From Atherix ibis (taxonomy: Eukaryota; Arthropoda; Insecta; Diptera; Athericidae), in contig OY282608.1 of NCBI GenBank assembly GCA_958298945.1, positions 59,558,951-59,622,950 on the forward strand: a stretch of 64,000 nt of DNA. Direction: 5' to 3'. The notes beneath the pieces were generated by a model. It was given only the letters and a program-made list of their open reading frames with translations, was not told where the DNA came from and searched no databases. Positions 39,926 to 53,259 of this stretch are shown in pieces (the first letter of the stretch is position 1; every line of letters starts with the position of its first letter). The position numbers and the translations under genes are program-made.

Positions 39926-41823
39926 AAACCAACAAACCAACAAACCAACAAACCAACAAACCAACAAATCAACAAACCAACAAACTAACAAGCCAACAAA
40001 CCAAAAAACCAACAAACCAACAAACCAACAAACCAACAAACGAACAAACCAACAAACCAACAAGCCAACAAACAAACAAATTAACAAACGAACCAACAAA
40101 CCAACAAACCAACAAACCAACAAACCAACAAACCAACAAACCAACAAACCAACAAACCAACAAACGAACAAACGAACAAACCAACAAACCAACAAGCCAA
40201 CAAACAAACAAACCAACAAACGAACCAACAAACCAACAAACCAACAAACCAACAAACCAACAAACCAACAAACCAACAAACCAACAAACCAACAAACGAA
40301 CAAACGAACAAACGAACAAACGAACAAACGAACAAACAAACAAACAAACAAACCAACAAACCAACAAGCCAACAAGCCAACAAACCAACAAGCCAACAAG
40401 CCAACAAGCCAACAAACCAACAAACCAACAAACCAACAAACCAACAAACCAACAAACCAACAAACGAACAAACCAACAAACCAATAAACCAACAAACAAA
40501 TAAACCTACAAACCAACAAACCAACAAACCAACAAACCAACAAACCAACAAACCAACAAACCAACAAACCAACAACCCAACAAACCAACAAACCAACAAA
40601 CCAACAAACCAACAAACCAACAAACCAACAAACCAACAAACCAACAAACCAACAAACCAACAAACCACTAACCCAACAAACCAACAAACCATCAAACCAA
40701 CAACCCAACAAACCAACAAACCAACAAACCAACAAACCAACAAACCAACAAGCCAACAATCCAACAAACCAACAAGCCAACAAACCAAAAAACGAACAAA
40801 CCAACAAGCCAACAAACCAACAAACCAACAAACCTACAAATAAACAAACGAACAAACCAACAAACCAACAAACGAACAAACCAACAAACCAACAAACCAA
40901 CAAACGAACAAACGAACAAACCAACAAACCAACAAACCAACAAGCCAACAAACCAACAAACCAACAAACCAACAAACTAACAAGCCAACAAACCAAAAAA
41001 CCAACAAACCAAAAAACCAACAAACCAACAAACGAACAAACCAACAAACCAACAAACCAACAAACCAACAAACCAACAAACCAACAAACCAACAAACCAA
41101 CAAGCCAACAAGCCAACAAACCAACAAACGAACAAACCAACAAGCCAACAAGCCAACAAACCAAAAAACCAACAAGCCAACAAACCAACAAACCAACAAA
41201 CCAACAAACGAACAAACAAACAAACGAACAAACCAACAAACCAACAAACCAACAAACCAACAAACCAACAAGCCAACAAACCAACAAGCCAACAAACCAA
41301 CAAACCAAGAAACCAACAAACCAACAAACCAACAAACCAACAAACCAACAAACGAACAAACCAACAAACCAACAAACGAACAAACCAACAAACCAACAAG
41401 CCAACAAACAAACAAACCAATAAACGAACCAACAAACCAACAAACCAACGAACCAACAAACCAACAAGCCAACAAGCCAACAAATCAACAAACCAACAAA
41501 CCAACAAACCAACAAACCAATAAGCCAACAAACGAACAAACCAACAAATAAACAAACCAACAAACCAACAAACCAACAAACCAACAAACCAAGAAACCAA
41601 CAAACCAACAAACCAACAAACCAACAAACGAACAAACCAACAAACCAACAAGCCAACAAACAAACAAACCAACAAACGAACCAACAAACCAACAAACCAA
41701 CAAACCAACAAACCAACAAACCAACAAACCAACAAACCAACAAACCAACAAACCAACAAACGAACAAACGAACAAACAAACAAACAAACAAACAAACCAA
41801 CAAACCAACAAGCCAACAAGCCA

Positions 41824-42026
41824 ACTAAAGCAACAAACCAACAAAACAACAAACCAACAAACCAACAAACCAACAAACCAACAAACCGACAAGCTAACAA
41901 ACCAAAAAACCAACAAACCAAAAAACCAGCAAACCAACAAACCAACAAACGAACAAGCCAACAATCGAACAAACCAACAAAGCAACAACCCAACAAGCCA
42001 ACAAACCAACAAGCCAACTAACGAAC
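41824..42026. repeat. TTAC cassette 6, internally deleted
   Basis: The sequence runs from ACTAA straight into AGCAAC, losing about 31 bp that in the full cassettes hold TTAC, AAGCCAAC and AATCGATC. AAACCGAC follows at 62 bp instead of 93 bp, which confirms the deletion size. Only one AACTAACGAAC remains at the end. Confidence 0.87.
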
Positions 42027-42574
42027 AAACCAACAAACAAACAAACCAACAAACCAACAAACCAACAAACCAACAAACGAACAAACCAACAAACCAGAAA
42101 GCCAACAAACAAACAAACCAACAAACAAACCAACAAACCAACAAACCAACAAACCAACAAACCAACAAACCAACAAACCAACAAACCAACAAACCAACAA
42201 ACCAACAAACCAACAAACCAACAAACCAACAAACCAACAAACCAACAAACGAACAAACCAACAAACAAACAAACCAACAAACCAACAAGCCAACAAGCCA
42301 ACAAACCAACAAGCCAACAAACGAGCAAACCAACAAACCAACAAACCAACAAACCAACAAACCAACAAACCAACAAACCAACAAACCAACAAACCAACTA
42401 ACCAACAAACCAACAAACCAACAAACCAACAAACCAACAAACCAACAAACCAACAAACCAACAAACCAACAAACCAACAAACCAACAAACCAACAAACCA
42501 ACAAACCAACAAACCAACAAACCAACAAACCAACAAACCAACAAACCAACAAACCAACAAACCAACAAACCAAC

Positions 42575-42692
42575 AAACGAACAAACAAAAACCAACAAAC
42601 GAACAAACAAACAAACCAACACACCAACAAACCAACAAACCAGCCAACCAACAAACCAATAAACGAACAAACCAACAAGCCAACAAGCCTAC
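42575..42692. repeat. CAAAAACC cassette, shorter spacing
   Basis: AAACGAACAAACAAAAACC at 42,575 and AAGCCTAC at 42,685, a 110-bp spacing that is one unit short of the usual 118. Two AAACCAAA-type units in succession follow at 42,725, as after the 45.1 and 47.1 kb cassettes. Confidence 0.85.
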
Positions 42693-42956
42693 AAACCAAC
42701 AAACGAACAAACCAACAAGCCAACAAGCCAAAAAACCAAAAAACCAACAAGCCAACAAACCAACAAACCAAAAAACCAACAAACGAACAAGCCAACAACC
42801 CAACAAACCAACAAACCAACAAACCAACAAACCAACAAACCAACAAACCAGCAAACGAACAAACCAACAAACCAATAAACCAACAAACAAATAAACCTAC
42901 AAACCAACAAACCAACAAACCAACAAACCAACAAACCAACAAACCACCAAATCAAC

Positions 42957-43148
42957 AAACCAACAAACCAACAAACCAACAAACCAACAAACCAACAAAC
43001 CAACAAACCAACAAACCAACAAACCAACAAACCAACAAACCAACAAACCAACAAACCAACAAACCAACAAACCAACAAACCAACAAACCAACAAACCAAC
43101 AAACCAACAAACCAACAAACCAACAAACCAACAAACCAACAAACCAAC
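42957..43148. repeat. Pure AAACCAAC run, 24 units
   Basis: It is bounded by AAACCACC with AAATCAAC upstream and AAACTAAC at 43,149. An isolated AAGCCCAC (43,229) follows without a GAACTAAC motif. Confidence 0.9.
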
Positions 43149-44294
43149 AAACTAACAAACCAACAAACCAACAAACCAACAAACCAACAAACCAACAAAC
43201 CAACAAACCAACAAACCAACAAACCAACAAGCCCACAAGCCAACAAGCCAACAAACCAACAAGCCAACAAACCAACAAACCAACAAACCAACAAACGAAC
43301 AACCCAACAAGCCAACAAGCCAACAAACCAAAAAACCAACAAGCCAACAAACCAACAAACCAACAAACCAACAAGCCAACAAGCCAACAAACCAAAAAAC
43401 CAACAAGCCAACAAACCAACAAACTAACAAACCAACAAACGAACAAACCAACAAACGAACAAACAAACAAACCAACAAACCAACAAACCAACAAGCCAAC
43501 AAACCAACAAGCCAACAAACCAACAAACCAACAAACCAAGAAACCAACAAACCAACAAACCAACAAACAAACAAACGAACAAACCAACAAACCAACAAAC
43601 GAACAAACTAAGAAACCAACAAGCCAACAAACCAAAAAAACAACAAGCCAACAAACCAACAAACCAACAAACCAACAAACGAACAAACAAACAAACGAAC
43701 AAACCAACAAACCAACAAACCAACAAACCAACAAGCCAACAAACCAACAAGCCAACAAACCAACAAACCAACAAACCAAGAAACCAAGAAACCAACAAAC
43801 CAACAAACCAACAAACGAACAAACCAACAAACCAACAAACGAACAAACCAACAAACCAACAAGCCAACAAACAAACAAACCAATAAACGAACCAACAAAC
43901 CAACAAACCAACGAACCAACAAACCAACAAGCCAACAAGCCAACAAATCAACAAACCAACAAACCAACAAACCAACAAACCAATAAGCCAACAAACGAAC
44001 AAACCAACAAATAAACAAACCAACAAACCAACAAACCAACAAACCAACAAACCAACAAACTAACAAACCAACAAACCAACAAACGAACAAACCAACAAAC
44101 CAACAAGCCAACAAACAAACAAACCAACAAACGAACCAACAAACCAACAAACCAACAAACCAACAAACCAACAAACCAAAAAACCAACAAACCAACAAAC
44201 CAACAAACCAACAAACCAACAAACCAACAAACGAACAAACGAACAAACAAACAAACAAACAAACAAACCAACAAACCAACAAGCCAACAAGCCA

Positions 44295-44528
44295 ACTAAC
44301 CAACAAGCCAACAATCGAACAAACCAACAAAGCAACAAACCAACAAAACAACAAACCAACAAACCAACAAACCAACAAACGAACAAACCGACAAGCTAAC
44401 AAACCAAAAAACCAACAAACCAAAAAACCAACAAACCAACAAACCAACAAACGAACAAGCCAACAATCGAACAAACCAACAAAGCAACAACCCAACAAGC
44501 CAACAAACCAACAAGCCAACTAACGAAC
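44295..44528. repeat. TTAC cassette 7, substituted
   Basis: The length is intact (AAACCGAC at 93 bp), but TTAC reads CAAC and AATCGATC reads AATCGAAC (44,313), so the palindrome is gone. It is the last cassette of this type in the window. Confidence 0.87.
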
Positions 44529-45074
44529 AAACCAACAAACAAACAAACCAACAAACCAACAAACCAACAAACCAACAAACCAACAAACCAACAAACCAAC
44601 AAACGAACAAACCAACAAACCAGAAAGCCAACAAACAAACAAACCAACAAACAAACCAACAAACCAACAAACCAACAAACCAAGAAACCAACAAACCAAC
44701 AAACCAACAAACCAACAAACCAACAAACCAACAAACCAACAAACCAACAAACCAACAAACCAACAAACCAACAACAACAAATGAACAAACGAACAAACCA
44801 ACAAACAAACAAACCAACAAACCAACAAGCCAACAAGCCAACAAACCAACAAGCCAACAAACGAACAAACCAACAAACCAACAAACCAACAAACCAACAA
44901 ACCAACAAACCAACAAACCAACAAACCAACAAACCAACAAACCAACAAACCAACAAACCAACAAACCAACAAACCAACAAACCAACAAACCAACAAACCA
45001 ACAAACCAACAAACCAACAAACCAACAAACCAACAAACCAACAAACCAACAAACCAACAAACCAACAAACCAAC

Positions 45075-45200
45075 AAACGAACAATCAAAAACCAACAAAC
45101 GAACAAACCAACAAACCAACACACCAACAAACCAACAAACCAACCAACCAACAAACCAACAAACGAACAAACCAACAAACCAACAAGCCAACAAGCCTAC
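45075..45200. repeat. CAAAAACC cassette (AATC variant)
   Basis: AAACGAAC is followed by AATCAAAAACC, a variant shared only with the cassette at 47,074. AAGCCTAC is at 45,193 (118 bp). It is preceded by 26 pure units (44,867-45,074). Confidence 0.88.
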
Positions 45201-45561
45201 AAACCAACAATCGAACAAACCAACAAGCCAACAAGCCAAAAAACCAAAAAAAACAACAAGCCAACAAACCAACAAACCAAAAAACCAACAAACGAACAAG
45301 CCAACAACCCAACAAACCAACAAACCAACAAACCAACAAACCAACAATCCAACAAACGAACAAACCAACAAACCAATAAACCAACAAACAAATAAACCTA
45401 CAAACCAACAAACCAACAAACCAACAAACCAACAAACCAACAAACCAACAAACCAACAAACCAACAAACCAACAAACCAACAAACCACCAAACCAACAAA
45501 CCAACAAACCAACAAACCAACAAACCAACAAACCAACAAACCAACAAACCAACAAAGCAAC

Positions 45562-45793
45562 AAACCAACAAACCAACAAACCAACAAACCAACAAACCAA
45601 CAAACCAACAAACCAACAAACCAACAAACCAACAAACCAACAAACCAACAAACCAACAAACCAACAAACCAACAAACCAACAAACCAACAAACCAACAAA
45701 CCAACAAACCAACAAACCAACAAACCAACAAACCAACAAACCAACAAACCAACAAACCAACAAACCAACAAACCAACAAACCAACAAACCAAC
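45562..45793. repeat. Pure AAACCAAC run, 29 units
   Basis: 232 bp of perfect repeat between an AAAGCAAC unit (45,554) and AAGCCCAC (45,794). Confidence 0.92.
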
Positions 45794-46325
45794 AAGCCCA
45801 CAAGCCAACAAGCCAACAAACCAACAAGCCAACAAACCAACAAACCAACAAACCAACAAACGAACAAACGAACAAACCAACAAACCAACAAGCCAACAAA
45901 CCAAAAAACCAACAAGCCAACAAACCAACAAACCAACAAACCAACAAACGAACAAACCAACAAACGAACAAACCAACAAACCAACAAACCAACAAGCCAA
46001 CAAACCAACAAACCAACAAACCAACAAGCCAACAAGCCAACAAACCAACAAACGAACAAACCAACAAACCAACAAGCCAACAAACCAAAAAACCAACAAG
46101 CCAACAAACCAACAAACCAACAAACCAACAAACGAACAAACCAACAAACGAACAAACCAACAAACCAACAAACCAACAAGCCAACAAACCAACAAACCAA
46201 CAAACCAAGAAACCAACAAACCAACAAACCAACAAACCAACAAACGAACAAACTAACAAACCAACAAACGAACAAACCAAGAAACCAACAAGCCAACAAA
46301 CAAACAAACCAACAAACGAACTAAC
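45794..46325. repeat. Distal GCCCAC-GAACTAAC module
   Basis: AAGCCCAC 45,794 and AAACGAACTAAC 46,314 (+520, 65 units). The slot that carries AAATGAAC in the proximal modules reads AAACGAAC here (46,130), and no AAAGCAAC with AAACGAAT follows. Both traits are shared by the other distal modules. Confidence 0.85.
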
Positions 46326-47073
46326 AAACCAACAAACCAACGAACCAACAAACCAACAAGCCAACAAGCTAACAAATCAACAAACCAACAAACCAACAAA
46401 CCAACAAACCAACAAGCCAACAAACGAACAAACCAACAAATAAACAAACCAACAAACCAACAAACCAACAAACCAACAAACCAACAAACCAACAAACCAA
46501 CAAACCAACAAACCAACAAACGAACAAACCAACAAACCAACAAGCCAACAAACAAACAAACCAACAAACGAACCAACAAACCAACAAACCAACAAACCAA
46601 CAAACCAACAAACCAACAAACCAACAAACCAACAAACCAACAAACCAACAAACCAACAAACGAACAAACGAACAAACAAACAAACAAACAAACCAACAAA
46701 CCAACAAGCCAACAAGCCAACAAACCAACAAGCCAACAATCGAACAAACCAACAAAGCAACAAACCAACAAACCAACAAACCAACAAACCAACAAACCAA
46801 CAAACCAACAAACCAACAAACCAACAAACCAACAAACCAACAAGCTAACAAACCAAAAAACCAACAAACCAAAAAACCAACAAACCAACAAACGAACAAG
46901 CCAACAAACCAACAAACCAACAAACCAACAAACCAACAAACAAACAAACAAACAAACCAACAAACCAACAAACCAACAAACCAACAAACCAACAAACCAA
47001 CAAACCAACAAACCAACAAACCCACAAACCAACAAACCAACAAACCAACAAACCAACAAACCAACAAACCAAC

Positions 47074-47199
47074 AAACGAACAATCAAAAACCAACAAACG
47101 AACAAACCAACAAACCAACACACCAACAAACCAACAAACCAACCAACCAACAAACCAACAAACGAACAAACCAACAAACCAACAAGCCAACAAGCCTAC
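47074..47199. repeat. CAAAAACC cassette (AATC variant)
   Basis: It repeats the 45,075 cassette at 1,999 bp, with AAGCCTAC at 47,192. A private AAACCCAC unit lies just upstream near 47,016. Confidence 0.88.
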
Positions 47200-47743
47200 A
47201 AACCAACAAACGAACAAACCAACAAGCCAACAAGCCAAAAAACCAAAAAACCAACAAGCCAACAAACCAACAAACCAAAAAACCAACAAACGAACAAGCC
47301 AACAACCCAACAAACCAACAAACCAACAAACCAACAAACCAACAAACCAACAAACGAACAAACCAACAAACCAATAAACCAACAAACAAATAAACCTACA
47401 AACCAACAAACCAACAAACCAACAAACCAACAAACCAACAAACCAACAAACCAACAAACCAACAAACCACCAAACCAACAAACCAACAAACCAACAAACC
47501 AACAAACCAACAAACCAACAAACCAACAAACCAACAAACCAACAAACCAACAAACCAACAAACCAACAAACCAACAAACCAACAAACCAACAAACCAACA
47601 AACCAACAAACCAACAAACCAACAAACCAACAAACCAACAAACCAACAAACCAACAAACCAACAAACCAACAAACCAACAAACCAATAAACCAACAAACC
47701 AACAAACCAACAAACCAACAAACCAACAAACCAACAAACCAAC

Positions 47744-48075
47744 AAGCCCACAAGCCAACAAGCCAACAAACCAACAAGCCAACAAACCAACAAACCAACA
47801 AACCAACAAACGAACAACCCAACAAGCCAACAAGCCAACAAACCAAAAAACCAACAAGCCAACAAACCAACAAACCAACAAACCAACAAGCCAACAAGCC
47901 AACAAACCAACAAACGAACAAACCAACAAGCCAACAAGCCAACAAACCAAAAAACCAACAAGCCAACAAACGAACAAACCAACAAACCAACAAACGAACA
48001 AACCAACAAACCAACAAACGAACAAACCAAGAAACCAACAAGCCAACAAACAAACAAACCAACAAACGAACTAAT
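47744..48075. repeat. Distal GCCCAC-GAACTAAC module, shortened
   Basis: AAGCCCAC 47,744 and AAACGAACTAAT 48,064, only 320 bp (40 units) apart. The closing motif has T for C. Confidence 0.83.
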
Positions 48076-49403
48076 AAACCAACAAACCAACGAACCAACA
48101 AACCAACAAGCCAACAAGCTAAGAAATCAACAAACCAACAAACCAACAAACCAACAAACCAACAAACCAACAAGCCAACAAACGAACAAACCAACAAATA
48201 AACAAACCAACAAACCAACAAACCAACAAACCAACAAACCAACAAACCAACAAACCAACAAACGAACAAACCAACAAACCAACAAGCCAACAAACAAACA
48301 AACCAACAAACGAACCAACAAACCAACAAACCAACAAACCAACAAACCAACAAACCAACAAACCAACAAACCAACAAACCAACAAACCAACAAACCAACA
48401 AACGAACAAACGAACAAACAAACAAACAAACAAACCAACAAACCAACAAGCCAAAAAGCCAACAAACCAACAAGCCAACAATCGAACAAACCAACAAAGC
48501 AACAAACCAACAAACCAACAAACCAACAAACCAACAAACCAACAAACCAACAAACCAACAAACCAACAAACCAGCAAACCAACAAGCTAACAAACCAAAA
48601 AACCAACAAACCAAAAAACCAACAAACCAACAAACGAACAAGCCAACAAACCAACAAACCAACAAACCAACAAACCAACAAACAAACAAACAAACAAACC
48701 AACAAACCAACAAACTAACAAGCAAACAAACTAACAAACCAACAAGTCAACAACCCAACAAGCCAACAAACCAACAAACCAACAAACCAACAAACCAACA
48801 AACCAACAAACCAACAAACCAACAACCCAACAAACCAACAAACCAACAAACCAACAAGCCAACAAACCAACAAGCCAACAAACAAACAAACCAACAAACA
48901 AACAAACCAACAAACCAACAAACCAACAAGCCAACAAACCAACAAACGAACAAACCAACAAACCAAAAAGCCAACAAACAAACAAACAAACAAACCAACA
49001 AACAAACCAACAAACCAACAAACCAACAAACCAACAAACCAACAAACCAACAAACCAACAAACCAACAAACCAACAAACCAACAAACCAACAAACCAACA
49101 AACCAACAAACCAACAAACCAACAAACCAACAAACGAACAAACGAACAAACCAACAAACAAACAAACCAACAAACCAACAAGCCAACAAGCCAACAAACC
49201 AACAAGCCAACAAACGAACAAACCAACAAACCAACAAACCAACAAACCAACAAACCAGCAAACCAACAAACCAACAAACCAACAATCCAACAAACCAACA
49301 AACCAACAAACCAACAAACCAACAAACCAACAAACCAACAAACCAACAAACCAACAAACCAACAAACCAACAAACCAACAAACCAACAAACCAACAAACC
49401 AAC

Positions 49404-49521
49404 AAACAAAAACCAACAAACGAACAAACCAACAAACCAACACACCAACAAACCAACAAACCAACCAACCAACAAACCAACAAACGAACAAAGCAACAAA
49501 CCAACAAGCCAACAAGCCTAC
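49404..49521. repeat. CAAAAACC cassette without leading AAACGAAC
   Basis: AAACAAAAACC at 49,404 follows a consensus unit rather than AAACGAAC. AAGCCTAC is at 49,514 (110 bp). Confidence 0.83.
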
Positions 49522-51573
49522 AAACCAACAAACGAACAAACCAACAAGCCAACAAGCCAACAAACCAAAAAACCAACAAACCAACAAACCAAAAAACCAA
49601 CAAACGAACAAGCCAACAAACCAACAAACCAACAAACCAACAAACCAACAAACCAACAAACCAACAAACCAACAAACCAACAAACCAACAAACCAACAAA
49701 CCAACAAACCAACAAACCAACAAACCACCAAACCAACAAACCAACAAACCAACAAACCAACAAACCAACAAACCAACAAACCAACAAACCAACAAACCAA
49801 CAAACCAACAAACCAACAAACCAACAAACCAACAAACCAACAAACCAACAAACCAACAAACCAACAAACCAACAAACGAACAACCCAACAAGCCAACAAG
49901 CCAACAAACCAAAAAACCAACAAGCCAACAAACCAACAAACCAACAAACCAACAAGCAAACAAGCCAACAAACCAACAAACGAACAAACCAACAAGCCAA
50001 CAAGCAAACAAACCAAAAAACCAACAAGCCAACAAACCAACAAACCAACAAACCAACAAACGAACAAACCAACAAACGAACAAACCAACAAACCAACAAA
50101 CCAACAAACCAACAAGCCAACAAACCAACAAGCCAACAAACCAACAAACCAACAAACCAAGAAACCAACAAACCAACAAACCAACAAACCAACAAACGAA
50201 CAAACCAACAAACCAACAAACGAACAAACCAAGAAACCAACAAGCCAACAAACAAACAAACCAACAAACGAACTAACAAACCAACAAACCAACGAACCAA
50301 CAAACCAACAAGCCAACAAGCTTACAAATCAACAAACCAACAAACCAACAAACCAACAAACCAACAAACCAACAAGCCAACAAACGAACAAACCAGCAAA
50401 TAAACAAACCAACAAACCAACAAACCAACAAACCAACAAACCAACAAACCAACAAACCAACAAACCAACAAACCAACAAGCCAACAAACAAACTAACCAA
50501 CAAACCAACAAACCAACAAACCAACAAGCTAACAAACCAAAAAACCAACAAACCAAAAAACCAACAAACCAACAAACGAACAAGCCAACAAACCAACAAA
50601 CCAACAAACCAACAAACCAACATACAAACAAACAAACAAACCAACAAACCAACAAGCAAACAAACTAACAAACCAACAAGTCAACAACCCAACAAGCCAA
50701 CAAACCAACAAACCAACAAACCAACAAACCAACAAACCAACAAACCAACAAACCAACAAACCAACAAACCAACAAACCAACAAACCAACAAACCAACAAA
50801 CCAACAAACCAACAAGCCAACAAACCAACAAGCCAACAAACGAACAAACCAACAAACAAACAAACCAACAAACCAACAAACCAACAAACCAACAAACCAA
50901 CAAACGAACAAACCAAAAAGCCAACAAACAAACAAACCAACAAACAAACCAACAAACCAACAAACCAACAAACCAACAAACCAACAAACCAACAAACCAA
51001 CAAACCAACAAACCAACAAACCAACAAACCAACAAACCAACAAACCAACAAACCAACAAACCAACAAGCCAACAAACCAACAAGCCAACAAACGAACAAA
51101 CCAACAAACAAACAAACCAACAAACCAACAAACCAACAAACCAACAAACCAACAAACGAACAAACCAAAAAGCCAACAAACAAACAAACCAACAAACAAA
51201 CCAACAAACCAACAAACCAACAAACCAACAAACCAACAAACCAACAAACCAACAAACCAACAAACCAACAAACCAACAAACCAACAAACCAACAAACCAA
51301 CAAACCAACAAACGAACAAACGAACAAACCAACAAACAAACAAACCAACAAACCAACAAGCCAACAAGCCAACAAACCAACAAGCCAACAAACGAACAAC
51401 CCAACAAACCAACAAACCAACAAACCAACAAACCAACAAACCAACAAACCAACAAACCAACAAACCAACAAACCAACAAACCAACAAACCAACAAACCAA
51501 CAAACCAACAAACCAACAAACCAACAAACCAACAAACCAACAAACCAACAAACCAACAAACCAACAAACCAAC

Positions 51574-51699
51574 AAACGAACAAACAAAAACCAACAAACG
51601 AACAAACCAACAAACCAACACACCAACAAACCAACAAACCAACCAACCAACAAACCAACAAACGAACAAACCAACAAACCAACAAGCCAACAAACCTAC
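51574..51699. repeat. CAAAAACC cassette
   Basis: AAACGAACAAACAAAAACC at 51,574. The closing unit at 51,692 is AAACCTAC rather than AAGCCTAC, still at 118 bp. Twenty-one pure units precede it. Confidence 0.87.
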
Positions 51700-52307
51700 A
51701 AACCAACAAACGAACAAACCAACAAGCCAACAAGCCAACAAACCAAAAAACCAACAAGCCAACAAACCAACAAACCAAAAAACCAACAAACGAACAAGCC
51801 AACAAACCAACAAACCAACAAACCAACAAACCAACAAACCAACAAACCAACAAACGAACAAACCAACAAACCAATTAACCAACAAACAAATAAACCTAGA
51901 AACCAACAAACCAACAAACCAACAAACCAACAAACCAACAAACCAACAAACCAACAAACCAACAAACCAACAAACCAACAAACCAACAAACCAACAAACC
52001 AACAAACCAACAAACCACCAAACCAACAAACCAACAAACCAACAAACCAACAAACCAACAAACCAACAAACCAACAAACCAACAAACCAACAAACCAACA
52101 AACCAACAAACCAACAAACCAACAAACCAACAAACCAACAAACCAACAAACCAACAAACCAACAAACCAACAAACCAACAAACCAACAAACCAACAAACC
52201 AACAAACCAACAAACCAACAAACCTACAAACCAACAAACCAACAAACCAACAAACCAACAAACCAACAAACCAACAAACCAACAAACCAACAAACCAATA
52301 AACCAAC

Positions 52308-53259
52308 AAGCCCACAAGCCAACAAGCCAACAAACCAACAAGCCAACAAACCAACAAACCAACAAACCAACAAACCAACAAACGAACAAACCAACAAGCT
52401 AACAAGCCAACAAACCAGAAAACCAACAATCCAACAAACCAACAAACCAACAAACCAACAAGCCAACAAGCCAACAAACCAACAAACGAACAAACCAACA
52501 AGCCAACAAGCCAACAAACCAAAAAACCAACAAGCCAACAAACCAACAAACCAACAAACCAACAAACGAACAAACCAACAAACGAACAAACCAACAAACC
52601 AACAAACCAACAAACCAACAAGCCAACAAACCAACAAGCCAACAAACCAACAAACCAACAAACCAAGAAACCAACAAACCAACAAACCAACAAACCAACA
52701 AACCAACAAACCAACAAACCAACAAACCAACAAACCAACAAACCAACAAACCAACAAACCAACAAACCAACAAACCAACAAACCAACAAACCAACAAACC
52801 AACAAACCAACAAACCAACAAACCTACAAACCAACAAACCAACAAACCAACAAACCAACAAACCAACAAACCAACAAACCAACAAACCAATAAACCAACA
52901 AGCCCACAAGCCAACAAGCCAACAAACCAACAAGCCAACAAACCAACAAACCAACAAACCAACAAACCAACAAACGAACAAACCAACAAGCTAACAAGCC
53001 AACAAACCAGAAAACCAACAAGCCAACAAACCAACAAACCAACAAACCAACAAGCCAACAAGCCAACAAACCAACAAACGAACAAACCAACAAGCCAACA
53101 AGCCAACAAAGCAAAAAACCAACAAGCCAACAAACCAACAAACCAACAAACCAACAAACGAACAAACCAACAAACGAACAAACCAACAAACCAACAAACC
53201 AACAAACCAACAAGCCAACAAACCAACAAGCCAACAAACCAACAAACCAACAAACCAAG
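52308..53259. repeat. 592-bp tandem duplication
   Basis: AAGCCCAC (52,308 and 52,900), AAGCTAAC (52,396 and 52,988) and AAACCAAG (52,660 and 53,252) pair at exactly 592 bp (74 units). AAACCAAT before AAGCCCAC and a CCAGAAAACC motif after AAGCTAAC are private to these two copies and a third at 55,310. The GAACTAAC motif follows only the second copy. Confidence 0.9.

Larger units (their letters stand above)
37384..40157. repeat. 1,379-1,387-bp tandem duplication
   Basis: AAATAAACCTAC (37,384 and 38,771) and AAATTAAC (38,691 and 40,078) pair at 1,387 bp. A 7-bp unit AACCAAC (near 37,521 and 38,900), AAGCCCAC (37,795 and 39,174), AAATGAAC (38,035 and 39,414) and AAACGAACTAAC (38,243 and 39,622) pair at 1,379 bp, so one unit was lost and another regained. 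The rare 7-bp unit, a 1-bp register loss, is shared only by these two copies. AAACCACC near 37,613 is private to the first. Confidence 0.92.
45075..47690. repeat. About 2.0-kb tandem duplication
   Basis: The AATCAAAAACC cassettes (45,075 and 47,074), the double AAACCAAA motifs (45,233 and 47,232), AAATAAACCTAC (45,390 and 47,388) and AAACCACC (45,482 and 47,464) pair at 1,999, 1,999, 1,998 and 1,982 bp. An older relative lies about 2.5 kb upstream at 42,575. The first copy has an A8 tract (near 45,246) that makes a 1-bp register difference. Confidence 0.85.
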
